This document shows positions 6,782 to 14,660 of a stretch of 17,834 bases of DNA, piece after piece; position 1 is the first letter of the stretch; every line of letters starts with the position of its first letter. The stretch comes from Saprospiraceae bacterium (GTDB lineage Bacteria > Bacteroidota > Bacteroidia > Chitinophagales > Saprospiraceae). The position numbers and the translations under genes were made by a program. The notes below the pieces were generated by a model. The model had not been told where the DNA came from. It saw nothing but the letters and a program-made list of their open reading frames with translations, and did not search any database. The stretch is from positions 1 to 17,834 of the forward strand of contig JACMMM010000677.1 in NCBI GenBank assembly GCA_014379065.1, given 5' to 3'.

Positions 6782-9346
6782 CTATGGATTACAAACGCTT
6801 CGGCCCGCGTTCACACATTTAAGGACTTTCAACAATTCGAGGCAGTTTGCCGGAACTAGCAAGCTCACGTTGATATTGCCTAGCGTCAGGTCAGTCACAC
6901 GAAGCAATTCGTTCACAGTGGAGTTCTCCCCGTCGGCAAGATTTTGACGAACAATGAAATGCATATCACAATGGAGATCATCCTTCAATTTTTTCATTCC
7001 GAGAGCAGGGTTCAGGCGCACCAAAATTTTCAACTTCATCGCTTCACCAAGCAATGGATTCACAATATGGCCCGAACCGTCGAGCGGGTTTGACATGAGC
7101 GTGCAACTTGCTCCAGCTACCGCATCGTCAAATTTCAGGGCCTTTGGCACTGTGCCCGAATAAGGCAACCATTTGACCACGCAATTCCCTTTCCCAGGGG
7201 GCAGCGTTACGGTGGCCGCCGTTTGGCCCCATTGGAGCGGGCCAGAAGAAAGTGCCTGTTCAATCAGAGGGGTCACATCTTTGGTTATGACTTGTACACA
7301 CTTGCTCGTGTTGCGGCAATCGTCGGTGGCAGTCCATTCCCGATGTGTGATGCAAAACCATTCGCAGTCCCCAGAAATATGGATGTTGCGGCGGCTGATG
7401 CTCACGCTGAGATCGCAATTGTCGGTGGCGGTTGCCATGCCCGTTTGGGCGGCGGTCGTGTCGCAAGTGACAGTAATATTGGCAGGACAAGTAATCACAG
7501 GCGGTTTTTTGTCTTCTACTTTGATGACATGGAGGCAGGTTTTTGAATTCCCGGCGGGGTCTTTGGCTGTCCAAGTTCTATTGACAGTGAATTCATGGGT
7601 ACATGACCCCGGCACGATCACGTCGGTGTGCGACAATAGAACAGAACAGTTGTCGGTAGCTGTTGCCGTACCGACATCTTCCGGTTTGATGGAAGCTTCG
7701 CAGCTTACTGTGACATTGGGTGGGCAAGTAATGCTCGGCGCTTGATTGTCCAAAACTGTTACGGTAAACTGGCAACTGGTACTCACGTTCGCCGCATCTG
7801 TCACCCTAAAAGTATTAATGGTTGGCCCTACCGGGAAGGTTGCGCCTGAAGGCAGTCCCCCTGTCTGCGTTACAGTTAGGATAGCACATGCATCTCCTGC
7901 GACCGTTGGTGCAGGGAAGTTCACCGTAGCTGTACATTTATTTGGGTCAGCATTTACCGGAGGCACGGTGGGGCAAGTAATCGTAATGGGGGCCTGCCAA
8001 GCTTGACGTCTGAAAAAAATAGGGTCGAGTTGAAGCGTAGTGCGACCTATTGATTCTCCGGTGAATACCCCGTAGAATAGCCCGCCTTGTGCCGTCAAGC
8101 CTTCGTAGTCGCCCCATAGAAAGGTACTGACCGCATTGGTGATAGGGCCTGGATCCATGGATTGAAGGTTTTCGTTGGTCCAGGTGGCACCGTCGTCGAA
8201 CGAGCGAGCAAAGCGGTGTCTGAAAATCGTGTTGGCACCAGCGTCGTCGAAGTCAATGTACAGCACCCCGACGGTGCCGTTGCAGGTTACCGCAATCTCC
8301 GGGAATGCGGAATGGTGTGTACCGTCGGTGAGGCGGACACTTGGCCCCCACGTTGCTCCCCTGTTGGTGGAGCGGGTGACGAAAATTTGCCCGAATCCGC
8401 TGGCATCCTGGTCACAGTAAACCACATAGATATCTCCGTCCTCGGGGTCGGAAGCAATCCAAGTATCGCTGCTTCGCGCCCTGCCCACTTTGCCTTTGGC
8501 AGTATTTCCCCAATTTTGCGCGAACCAAGTTTGCACCTGTCCGGCACCATGTACGGACACCCCATTTGCCCCCAGAGCGTTCCAGTTCACGCCGCCGTCG
8601 TCCGAACGCTTGACTATAAAACGGGCGTTCTCAAAGTTGGCGTTGATAATACCCTCTCTTGTTTTAAACACGACATAGGCACTTCCGTCAGGGCCGATCG
8701 CGGTTCGAGCAGTGCGGTTAGGAAAAGCAGCATTGCCCACCACCACATTGTTGGCCGTTATGCCCAAATCTGCCGTACGGATTACGTTGGCAATATCTGG
8801 GGATGTCAATCTCCATGCTGAATATGCCCTGCCAAGGAACGCGCTTCCAGGGTTTCTGTCAATGTCCAGCATCGGCTGGTCCCACCCGTAAAGAGCGCCC
8901 CGAGCGAGCGGGTCTGTGTCTGTACCTGTTTGGCGATAAATGTAACACTCCAACGTTTGGTTGGGACTCACTCCTCTTACCCCTAATTCTGCTATAGTCA
9001 AATTCCCATTTTGATCAAATTGGATCTTTTGATCGTTAGGGCCAGCTAATCCCGCACCGGGTTCGGGAATGATGAACTCCTTTGTCCATGTAAGCCCGCC
9101 GTTATTTGATTTCCATACCGGGGAACCCGCTCCCGGTGACCAGGGTTCGGAAAAAGCCACGACGGCAATTTCGAGCGGGTTGAGCGGGTTGACGGCAATG
9201 CTTGGCTCTGTGTCGCCCATATTAAAAGGGTCTGTGACATCGGTGGCTATGTCACTAATCTGTGCAGGGAGCTTGGACAAAGTGGCACAAATAAACAAAA
9301 GGGCCACAATGGCTTTACTGGTTGAAAAAAGGGTTGGTGCTTTCAT
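6782..9346 (-). CDS. secreted BNR/sialidase-fold propeller protein with HYR modules
   Basis: 854 residues. A signal peptide (1-29, ending SKLPAQ) is followed by a six-bladed-propeller type region at about 30-450. Four Asp-box (BNR) motifs are visible: SNNGGLTW (80-87), SDDGGVNW (248-255), STNRGATW (326-333) and SFDDGATW (382-389). HYR-type modules follow at about 455-690, with CPPNVTVSCE and CPANITVTCD. The C-terminal module (about 690-854) is shared with the VWA/HYR protein. Asp-boxes mark the sialidase/exoglycosidase fold but also occur in non-enzymatic propellers, and I do not see a convincing sialidase arginine triad, so enzyme activity is not claimed. The start codon overlaps the stop of the preceding 220-aa gene by four bases (ATGA), which implies cotranscription and probably coupled translation. 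Its surface role, such as polymer or matrix binding, is inference. Confidence 0.88.
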   Translation of the reverse strand: MKAPTLFSTSKAIVALLFICATLSKLPAQISDIATDVTDPFNMGDTEPSIAVNPLNPLEIAVVAFSEPWSPGAGSPVWKSNNGGLTWTKEFIIPEPGAGLAGPNDQKIQFDQNGNLTIAELGVRGVSPNQTLECYIYRQTGTDTDPLARGALYGWDQPMLDIDRNPGSAFLGRAYSAWRLTSPDIANVIRTADLGITANNVVVGNAAFPNRTARTAIGPDGSAYVVFKTREGIINANFENARFIVKRSDDGGVNWNALGANGVSVHGAGQVQTWFAQNWGNTAKGKVGRARSSDTWIASDPEDGDIYVVYCDQDASGFGQIFVTRSTNRGATWGPSVRLTDGTHHSAFPEIAVTCNGTVGVLYIDFDDAGANTIFRHRFARSFDDGATWTNENLQSMDPGPITNAVSTFLWGDYEGLTAQGGLFYGVFTGESIGRTTLQLDPIFFRRQAWQAPITITCPTVPPVNADPNKCTATVNFPAPTVAGDACAILTVTQTGGLPSGATFPVGPTINTFRVTDAANVSTSCQFTVTVLDNQAPSITCPPNVTVSCEASIKPEDVGTATATDNCSVLLSHTDVIVPGSCTHEFTVNRTWTAKDPAGNSKTCLHVIKVEDKKPPVITCPANITVTCDTTAAQTGMATATDNCDLSVSISRRNIHISGDCEWFCITHREWTATDDCRNTSKCVQVITKDVTPLIEQALSSGPLQWGQTAATVTLPPGKGNCVVKWLPYSGTVPKALKFDDAVAGASCTLMSNPLDGSGHIVNPLLGEAMKLKILVRLNPALGMKKLKDDLHCDMHFIVRQNLADGENSTVNELLRVTDLTLGNINVSLLVPANCLELLKVLKCVNAGRSVCNP

Positions 9347-10005
9347 TTTAAGGAGGATTTTAAAGCGGTTACTAATTTAGGTGTATCAAAATAAACCCTG
9401 TCCACAAGCCTAGGTTGGTCACTATAGTTTGACTCGGCGAAAATGATCGCTCCATCAGCGTAGGAGTGATACGTAATTATCAAGGGGCGTTCTTCCCCTC
9501 GTCCTTCATAAACGCGGTAACCTACGCGCTCCGCCGCACCCAGCTCTTTTTCTATTTGGGTGATCCTTAGGTCGGGTCTCAGAAATTCAGTTGGGCCAAA
9601 GTTTAGGCTCACAAAGACGGAGTCGTTTTGAGGGGCTTTGACCACCTCTATTTTGGGCGAGCGAGCCTCGAAAGGGAAATTCTTCTTTGTTTTCTTGAAC
9701 AAATCCTGTCGCTCCGCCCCTATCAATGCCTTGGTTATGCTCTTTAAGCTAGCATCGGCGGCTTGCGCGTTCGCATATAGCTTGGAAAGGGTCATTTTTG
9801 TTGGAGAAAGTTCGGCCGTTTTATCGTCAGATTTGGACAAAGCCTCCATTTGAGCCAAAGCCAATGGGAAGTCTTTCCCCCAGATGACGCGGTTGGAAAT
9901 AATTTCCAGCACAGTCTTGGGTTTAGTGACCTGTGAGGAGGCCTGCCCTGCAAATAGCAGGGCAAGTCCACCAAATACGACACGCAAAAAAGATGGGTAA
10001 CGCAT
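9343..10005 (-). CDS. secreted protein of unknown function, coupled to the BNR/HYR gene
   Basis: 220 residues starting MRYPSFLRVVFGG. Residues 1-25 form a signal peptide (core FLRVVFGGLALLFAGQASSQ). The mature part is soluble, helical at first (about 30-105, with lysine-rich KKTKKNF), then mostly strand-like (SVFVSLNFG, YRVYEGRGEERPLIITYHSY), without cysteines or a recognised motif. I do not recognise the family. The open frame begins at 10161, but the ATG at 10005 puts the signal peptide at the N-terminus and is preferred. Its TGA overlaps the ATG of the 854-aa secreted protein, so the two products are probably made together and may act together outside the inner membrane. Confidence 0.75.
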   Translation of the reverse strand: MRYPSFLRVVFGGLALLFAGQASSQVTKPKTVLEIISNRVIWGKDFPLALAQMEALSKSDDKTAELSPTKMTLSKLYANAQAADASLKSITKALIGAERQDLFKKTKKNFPFEARSPKIEVVKAPQNDSVFVSLNFGPTEFLRPDLRITQIEKELGAAERVGYRVYEGRGEERPLIITYHSYADGAIIFAESNYSDQPRLVDRVYFDTPKLVTALKSSLK

Positions 10006-10197
10006 GGTAAGTTTGAAGTTTATTGAAATGAACGAATCCGTCAGCATAAATACTGAACAAGAACAAATATGTAAATGATCAATGCCTGAATGGCATCCTG
10101 TGTGAACATTCCTTAGTAACAACGGCTTGAAGTGCGCAAATGTCACCAAGTACCAGACCATCCACAGTCAATAAGGGATTAAATCACGCTTAAAAAG

Positions 10198-10234
10198 CGC
10201 ATCCCCCTGCGGCCAAAAGCCACAGAGGGATGCG
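10198..10234 (-). terminator. conserved-sequence hairpin, copy 2, terminator of the HlyD-type gene
   Basis: CGCATCCC (10198-10205) pairs with GGGATGCG (10227-10234), and CTG with CAG and GGC with GCC continue the stem inside. On the minus strand it is followed by CTTTTTAAG, so it works as an intrinsic terminator about 40 bases after the efflux-adaptor stop codon. The core 10201-10231 is almost the same as 6692-6722. Confidence 0.75.
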
Positions 10235-10273
10235 TATATAAAAATTGATGTTGCCGTTTCCATATGCCGTTTA

Positions 10274-11773
10274 TTAATCAACCTCCACGCTAATACCACT
10301 TTTTTTCTCTTTCCCATCCCCTTTCTCTTTGTCTGAAATTTTGATCTGGCTACCGCCTTTCAGTTTTCGTGCAATAGCCGAATAAGGACCCGTCACCACC
10401 GTTTCACCTTCTTGCAAGCCTGACACGATTTCGATGTAATCATTGTCCTGAATGCCCGTTTTTACCTCGCGAACGCCAACCGTATCGCCTGTTACCACAA
10501 ACACAATTTCCTTGATTATATCGTTGTCTTTTTTACCCGCCGAAGCCTCGGCGGAGGCGGGTTTGTCTTCTTCCTCCTTCTTGTCTTTGTCATTCTCGTC
10601 CTTCTTGTCGTCATCACGTGCAGTGACTGCGATTATCGGCACCGAAATCGTTCCTTCGGCCGTGTGGGTAAAGATATCAACCGATGCCGACATGCCCGGG
10701 CGGAAGGGGTAGCGGCGGCCATCTTTGAGCAGGTCGGCATAAGAAGCCGCATCCACCCGGATTTTGACCACAAAATTGGTCACTTGATCCGTATTGAGGC
10801 TCATGCCTCCCACACTGCCCACGTTGCTCGCACTGTTGGCGATTTCTGTGACTTTGCCTTTGAATTTGCGACCCAGGTAGGCATCTACCTCGATGTCGGC
10901 GTCGTCGTTGAGCGATACTTTAAGAATGTCGTTTTCGCTCACGTCCACTTGCACCTCCATGGTACGAAGGTTTGCCACGCGCATCATTTCGGTGCCTGCC
11001 ATTTGAAGCGTGCCCACTACGCGTTCGCCTTTTTCTACGTTCAGTTTGCTGATGATACCGCTCACAGGAGCCGTTACGATAGTTTTTTGGAGGCTGGTGC
11101 GGAGTTCTTTCAAGCGGGCATTGGCACTATTGATGCCAAATTCAGATACACGAACGCCAGCTTCAGCACTGGAAAGGCTGCTTTGAGCAGATCGCAAACT
11201 GGCTTCCGAAGCTGCCACTGCACTTTCGGCGGATTTCAGGTTGCTCTGCGAGGTCTCAAATTCCGCCGTAGAAATCACCCCATCTTTGTAGAGTTTTTCA
11301 TTGCGCTGGTGGGCATTGCGCGCCACTTCGAGCTGGGCCACCACACGCTGTCGGTCGGCTTTCAATTGCTCTATTTGGGCACTGCTTCCTTGTACGTTGG
11401 AGCTGGAAATCTCGCGCTGTGATCGGGCAGTTCCTACTGAAGCTTGGCCTTGTTCGAGTGCGCTTTGATACTCGTCGGGCTTTATTTTGGCAAGCACCTG
11501 GCCTATCGTGACGGAGTCGCCCTCTTTTACATATAGTTCAATGATCTCGCCCGAAACGTCGGAGCTGATCTTAACCTCTGTTTCCGGGAAAATCTTGCCA
11601 CTTGCACTCACCGTTTCTTTGATGGTGCGCTTTTCGACTTTTTCCACGGTCACCTCCTCTCCCTTGGGTTTTTGGCGGGATTTGAATATAGCTGCCCCGA
11701 TGAGCAGCACGAATACGCCAAGGAGGACGTAAAGCAGGGTTCTGTTTTTTCGTTTGGGCTGTTGACTTGCCAT
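10274..11773 (-). CDS. HlyD/MacA-type efflux periplasmic adaptor (membrane fusion protein)
   Basis: 499 residues. One N-terminal membrane anchor (LLYVLLGVFVLLIGAAIF, about 11-28) is followed by a lipoyl-like half-motif (SSDVSGEIIELYVKEGDSV). A long alpha-helical coiled coil rich in Ala/Ser/Gln/Glu spans about 105-230. The second lipoyl half (IVTAPVSGIISKLNVEKGE) and a beta-barrel/membrane-proximal region follow, including GMSASVDIFT. Adaptors of this family join an inner-membrane ABC (MacB-like) or RND pump to an outer-membrane TolC-like channel. No pump gene is adjacent: downstream lie a terminator and unrelated genes, so the partner must be elsewhere or upstream genes were rearranged. A charged linker at about 390-420 (KKDENDKDKKEEED) contains PASAEASAGK, encoded by a copy of the 28-base palindromic repeat. 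The C-terminal tail is Lys/Glu-rich. Confidence 0.9.
   Translation of the reverse strand: MASQQPKRKNRTLLYVLLGVFVLLIGAAIFKSRQKPKGEEVTVEKVEKRTIKETVSASGKIFPETEVKISSDVSGEIIELYVKEGDSVTIGQVLAKIKPDEYQSALEQGQASVGTARSQREISSSNVQGSSAQIEQLKADRQRVVAQLEVARNAHQRNEKLYKDGVISTAEFETSQSNLKSAESAVAASEASLRSAQSSLSSAEAGVRVSEFGINSANARLKELRTSLQKTIVTAPVSGIISKLNVEKGERVVGTLQMAGTEMMRVANLRTMEVQVDVSENDILKVSLNDDADIEVDAYLGRKFKGKVTEIANSASNVGSVGGMSLNTDQVTNFVVKIRVDAASYADLLKDGRRYPFRPGMSASVDIFTHTAEGTISVPIIAVTARDDDKKDENDKDKKEEEDKPASAEASAGKKDNDIIKEIVFVVTGDTVGVREVKTGIQDNDYIEIVSGLQEGETVVTGPYSAIARKLKGGSQIKISDKEKGDGKEKKSGISVEVD
10535..10562 (-). repeat. 28-nt palindromic repeat, copy 2 (inside the efflux-adaptor gene)
   Basis: Same 7-bp inverted ends ACCCGCC/GGCGGGT as copy 1, with a core of GAAGCCTCGGCGGA. 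It differs from copy 1 at three positions. On the minus strand it is read in the same frame as copy 1, giving PASAEASAGK at about residues 404-413. Confidence 0.85.
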
Positions 11774-11916
11774 GTTGTAATGATGCCTTTGGTAGAGAAA
11801 AACTGAATTCGGATGCGAAGGTCAATTTTGATAATCTGTTAGGTGCAAGACTTGGATAAAAGGCCCAAAACGGCGGATGAAGATTCAATGTAGCGGGTTT
11901 GAGCAAGCTTGGCTAT

Positions 11917-11956
11917 GCAAAAAATCGCCGGAGCGATGTAGGCATCTCTCCGGCGA
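11917..11956 (-). terminator. intrinsic terminator of the gene at 12020-12508
   Basis: TCGCCGGAG (11925-11933) pairs with CTCCGGCGA (11948-11956), and GATG pairs with CATC inside around a TAGG loop. On the minus strand the stem is followed by TTTTTTGC. It lies about 65 bases after the stop at 12020 and supports that a leftward transcript covers that gene. Confidence 0.85.
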
Positions 11957-12019
11957 AACAATCACGCAATGCGTGGAAAAGTTGGAAATGAGTTTAGGTG
12001 GGCGGAAACAATGGTGAAA

Positions 12020-12508
12020 TCACTCTTTATTTTCGTGCATCCTACTTCGGATACGCTGTATGAGTGCCGGGGAGGCTTTTTCGCGCGATAGGTTTGCTTT
12101 GAGCAAGGAGCGCAGTGATTCCACATCGGGGGATTCGGGTTGCCGGGGAGCAGGTTTGTCCGAGAATATCTGGTGTTCAAAAATTGCCGGATCTGACGGG
12201 CTATCGGCGTTAAGTGGACCGAGCGCCCGGATTTTGTCGCTGACGGGTAGGCCAGTTTCTTTGCGTGCGTTTTTCATACTGACGTGAGTTTGTGCCGACA
12301 TTCTGTCGCAGGGTTTGCTGCCTCCACAATCGCCCTTGTCTACAAAGCCGGGCATCCCATATTGCCTGCTGCGGCTGCCAACCGCGCTAAGACATATTGA
12401 TATGGGTCGCCAATTTTTCACGGACGCTGTGACGAAGGCCAAAATAGGGAGGGAGCGGGCATCGGATGCCTGCTTGCCTACGGAAGAATGCTGACGTGTG
12501 AATAACAT
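12020..12508 (-). CDS. uncharacterised protein downstream of the ECF sigma gene
   Basis: 162 residues if translation starts at the ATG at 12508; shorter starts at 12301 and 12277 would give about 93 or 85 residues. I do not recognise the family. The N-terminal half is basic with a few hydrophobic residues (SLPILAFVTAS) and contains GDCGGSKPCD. The C-terminal part is polar and ends in a helix, LRSLLKANLSREKASPALIQRIRSRM, reminiscent of the tails of short anti-sigma factors, though no HxxxCxxC zinc motif or membrane helix is present. Its place after the sigma gene suggests a possible regulatory partner, but a strong terminator lies between them, so they are probably transcribed separately. A CTCAAC-type repeat precedes the 12508 start and an intrinsic terminator follows the stop, both of which support a real transcript. 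The N-terminal half is less certain. Confidence 0.55.
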   Translation of the reverse strand: MLFTRQHSSVGKQASDARSLPILAFVTASVKNWRPISICLSAVGSRSRQYGMPGFVDKGDCGGSKPCDRMSAQTHVSMKNARKETGLPVSDKIRALGPLNADSPSDPAIFEHQIFSDKPAPRQPESPDVESLRSLLKANLSREKASPALIQRIRSRMHENKE

Positions 12509-12528
12509 GGTGATGATTTTTTAATTTG

Positions 12529-12560
12529 GTTGAGATTGTTGAGGATGTTGATTTGTTGAG
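12529..12560 (-). repeat. start-proximal CTCAAC-type tandem repeat
   Basis: On the plus strand GTTGAG occurs at 12529, 12538 and 12555, with the near-copy GTTGAT at 12547, giving a spacing of 8-9 bases. Read on the minus strand these are CTCAAC units, the last ending 20 bases before the ATG at 12508. Orientation and placement relative to the start codon are the same as in the array at 926-963. Confidence 0.7.
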
Positions 12561-12572
12561 CAGTTTATGCGA

Positions 12573-12626
12573 AAAAAGGGTTTGCTGCGGGCAGTTCTTA
12601 AAACTGCGGTCGAGCAAACCCTTTTT
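12573..12626 (-). terminator. strong intrinsic terminator of the ECF sigma gene
   Basis: AAAAAGGGTTTGCT (12573-12586) pairs perfectly with AGCAAACCCTTTTT (12613-12626), with an inner GCAGTT/AACTGC stem (12591-12607). The A-run and T-run flank the stem, so it can act in either direction. It begins two bases after the sigma-factor stop codon. Confidence 0.88.
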
Positions 12627-12628
12627 GT

Positions 12629-13222
12629 TTATGCTGCGCCTGGCGCATCTTCGTCTTCTCCTACGCTGCCTTCATTGTCCTGCACGTTGTAACCTTTTGA
12701 ACGCCCATACATTTCAAGATTTTTTGCTAAAACGTTGCGAGCGCGGTGCAGTCGTGAACGGACAGTGCCAATCGGGATATCCAAAATGGCAGCAATTTCT
12801 TCGTAGCTGAAGTCTTCGAGATCAAGGAGCACCACAGTGCGGAAGTTAGACGAAAGGGCATTGATGGCGAACATAACCTCGTCGCCCATTCGGTCGTTGC
12901 GTGGGTTTTCGGCCACGGGCAAAAAACGCACGGTTGGGTCTTCAATATCGCGGGTGCGGGGCTGGGTCTTGCGGCTGCGCCACTCGTTGATGAAAGCATT
13001 GCGGCAGATTCGGAACAGCCATGCTTTGGCGTTCGTCTCGGCAGTATAGCGCTCGATAAAGCGCCACGCTTTCATGAATGTTTCTTGTGCAAGGTCTTCA
13101 GCCTGTGTCTTGTCGCCCGTAAGGCGATAGGAAAACGCATAGACTGCATCGAGCAATGGAATGAACTCCTGCTCGAATACTTGGCTTTGCGCACAATTTG
13201 CCTTGTAGGTTAAGGTAGCCAT
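12629..13222 (-). CDS. ECF (sigma-70 family, RpoE-like) RNA polymerase sigma factor
   Basis: 197 residues. Region 2 is at about 15-85, with DLAQETFMKAWRFIERY (43-59) and the DNA-melting segment AWLFRICRNAFINEWR. Region 4 is at about 115-168, with LDLEDFSYEEIAAILDIP then the recognition helix GTVRSRLHRAR (152-162). There is an acidic C-terminal tail (EGSVGEDEDAP). Proteins of this family direct RNA polymerase to a small set of promoters, often in response to envelope stress. The ATG at 13222 (MATLTYKAN) is chosen; a longer frame from 13282 adds 20 residues not typical of the family. No classical membrane anti-sigma factor follows; the next leftward gene lies beyond a terminator. About 120 bases upstream is the large palindrome at 13343-13440, which could sit in its promoter region. 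Confidence 0.93.
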   Translation of the reverse strand: MATLTYKANCAQSQVFEQEFIPLLDAVYAFSYRLTGDKTQAEDLAQETFMKAWRFIERYTAETNAKAWLFRICRNAFINEWRSRKTQPRTRDIEDPTVRFLPVAENPRNDRMGDEVMFAINALSSNFRTVVLLDLEDFSYEEIAAILDIPIGTVRSRLHRARNVLAKNLEMYGRSKGYNVQDNEGSVGEDEDAPGAA

Positions 13223-13342
13223 AGAGGTTTGGGTTTGGTGAATCGGAACTGCAAAGGTCGCCGATAGGCGCACACAACGCAAGGGGGTAGGAGTTGAGTT
13301 CCCGTAAGAGCGGATTTTTTTATAATAATTTCAAGGCGCTTT

Positions 13343-13440
13343 TGGCACAGGTTAGCGTTGAGTGTTTAGAGTTGAGTGTTTAGAGTTGAGAGTTGCGCTC
13401 AACATTCTCAACTTTAAACACTCAACCCTAACCTGTGCCA
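13343..13440. repeat. 98-bp imperfect palindrome with internal 14-nt tandem repeat
   Basis: Arms 13343-13376 and 13407-13440 are inverted repeats matching at 32 of 34 positions, with TGGCACAGG/CCTGTGCCA at the outer ends. The left arm contains two exact tandem copies of GTTGAGTGTTTAGA (13357-13370 and 13371-13384) followed by a partial third. The 15-mer CTCAACATTCTCAAC (13398-13412) is shared with 941-955. It starts ten bases past the stop of the four-helix membrane-protein gene and lies upstream of the sigma gene, so it may act as a terminator or an mRNA-end structure, or be a small mobile repeat. Confidence 0.85.
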
Positions 13441-13449
13441 TCCGTATGC

Positions 13450-13920
13450 CTATACCGTGCCTCGATTTCGGGTGCGCCAAATAGAAAGCATCATGCGAAT
13501 GGCAAAAGCAGGCGCAGCAATGGCGCTTCCTACACCAAAAAAGAGCATTTCGCCCCAAATATAATCCTCAATGGCTGGTTGTTGAGCAGTGGGAAGATGC
13601 CCCGTGAGCGGCTCCCAAGTTTGTTCTTCAATAAACCCCAAAAATTCGTTCACCCTTTCAAGTAAAACAAAAGTAAGCGGGAACATGAGGAGCATCAGCG
13701 CGATTTTAAGCACTTGCTGATTGCTGATAAAGGTGTGCTTTAGCAAAAATATATAACGCGTGAGCGTAAGGAGTACGACTACAAACAACACATTGGTCCA
13801 TTCAAAGGGCCAAACGTACATGGCCTTATGGATAGGCCGCAGTACTACCCAGACAACAATGGCTGTAATAACCCACCAGAGCAATTCAAGTGTGATTTTC
13901 AGGGCCTTAGATTTGTTCAT
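13450..13920 (-). CDS. integral membrane protein of unknown function
   Basis: 156 residues with about four hydrophobic helices: LLWWVITAIVVWVVL (13-27), VLFVVVLLTLTRYIFLL (44-60), VLKIALMLLMFPLTFVLL (70-87) and FFGVGSAIAAPAFAIRMML (127-145). The segment between helices 3 and 4 (FLGFIEEQTWEPLTG) is outside the hydrophobic core. I do not recognise the family. It starts five bases after the stop of the DUF6089-type barrel gene, so both are probably on one transcript, and this protein may serve in the envelope together with it. The gene ends next to the palindrome at 13343-13440. Confidence 0.75.
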   Translation of the reverse strand: MNKSKALKITLELLWWVITAIVVWVVLRPIHKAMYVWPFEWTNVLFVVVLLTLTRYIFLLKHTFISNQQVLKIALMLLMFPLTFVLLERVNEFLGFIEEQTWEPLTGHLPTAQQPAIEDYIWGEMLFFGVGSAIAAPAFAIRMMLSIWRTRNRGTV

Positions 13921-13925
13921 GCAAC

Positions 13926-14660
13926 CTATAAATTAGGGTTATTAGGCTCTTTTTGCTTGTTCAAAATGAAAGTAAGGGTCACTCCGCCAAAGTAATACCA
14001 ATCCTTTTTATCGGGGTTTCCATTGAGGCTTACACCATCCAATTGGTCGGAAACGGATGGCCGCCAACCTACTTCTAAGCCCAACACCACATCTTTTGTG
14101 AGGTCAGCCAGTACGCCGACCCCCATGGGAAAAACCAAAAACTGCTCACGTTGTCCTCCTTCTGGTAAGGGGACTAATACAAATTCGCTTCGATCTTCCG
14201 GAGCACCATAATATTCCACTTTTTTACGGGTGAATGTGCCTCCTATCCCTAAATACAGGTAGGGTGAGAGTAAATAATTATCCCTTTTTATGCCAGCCGA
14301 TTCGCCTCTACCAAATACATGGTATTCGCCGACGAGCCCAAACTCGCGTAGATCGGTCTTAAATCGAAAACTGCGCTGTTGCTGCAGCAGGGCTTCTGCA
14401 TTGGCATCTTCTCCGGAGATTGAACCAGCAAAAAAATGGGCCCTGAGCGCGAAATGGCTGGAAAGAAAATAGCGGACAAAACCCCCATAAGCGAGCTTCG
14501 ACTCGGAAAGGTGGATTCTTTTTTCTGAAAGGTCACCGGAGTAATTAGAAATACCCAGCAGGATTCCCCCTTCGAGATAGTGTGTCTTAAGAATACTTTC
14601 AGTTTGGGATGAAAGCTTTGTGGCAAGAATAAAACATAAGAGTAAAAGAGAAGACCTCAT
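13926..14660 (-). CDS. outer-membrane beta-barrel, DUF6089/PorG-like
   Basis: 244 residues with a signal peptide (1-19, MRSSLLLLCFILATKLSSQ). A barrel follows, beginning YLEGGILLGISNYSGDLSE and continuing with strands such as GGFVRYFLSSHFALRAHFFA, FRFKTDLREFGLVGEYHVF, YLYLGIGGTF and VLGLEVGWRPS, ending in WYYFGGVTLTFIL. The G-x-x-x-Y-x-GDL opening, the D/R-rich loop and the acidic residue in the LREFGLVGEY strand fit the DUF6089 family, to which the T9SS component PorG belongs. PorG is an outer-membrane protein that contacts the PorK/PorN ring. Many DUF6089 paralogues exist per genome, so membership in the family is likely while identity as PorG itself is unproven. It is first in a leftward two-gene unit and is divergent from tatC across 186 bases. 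Confidence 0.75.
   Translation of the reverse strand: MRSSLLLLCFILATKLSSQTESILKTHYLEGGILLGISNYSGDLSEKRIHLSESKLAYGGFVRYFLSSHFALRAHFFAGSISGEDANAEALLQQQRSFRFKTDLREFGLVGEYHVFGRGESAGIKRDNYLLSPYLYLGIGGTFTRKKVEYYGAPEDRSEFVLVPLPEGGQREQFLVFPMGVGVLADLTKDVVLGLEVGWRPSVSDQLDGVSLNGNPDKKDWYYFGGVTLTFILNKQKEPNNPNL

Noticed and set aside
8162..8821. 219-codon open frame on the plus strand opposite the BNR/HYR gene
   Set aside because: Antisense to the Asp-box propeller region; composition follows from the codon use of the real gene.
6782..9346. Active sialidase (neuraminidase) call for the BNR protein
   Set aside because: Asp-boxes are present, but I could not identify the catalytic arginine triad or the Tyr/Glu pair, and many secreted BNR propellers are not enzymes.
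9347..9360. AGGAGG as a ribosome binding site
   Set aside because: The AGGAGG is on the plus strand, whereas the gene starting at 9346 is on the minus strand, where it reads CCTCCT.
10664..11422. 252-codon open frame on the plus strand opposite the efflux-adaptor gene
   Set aside because: It is entirely antisense to a well-supported HlyD/MacA-type coding sequence, has a His/Phe-rich composition typical of antisense frames, and shows no recognisable domain.
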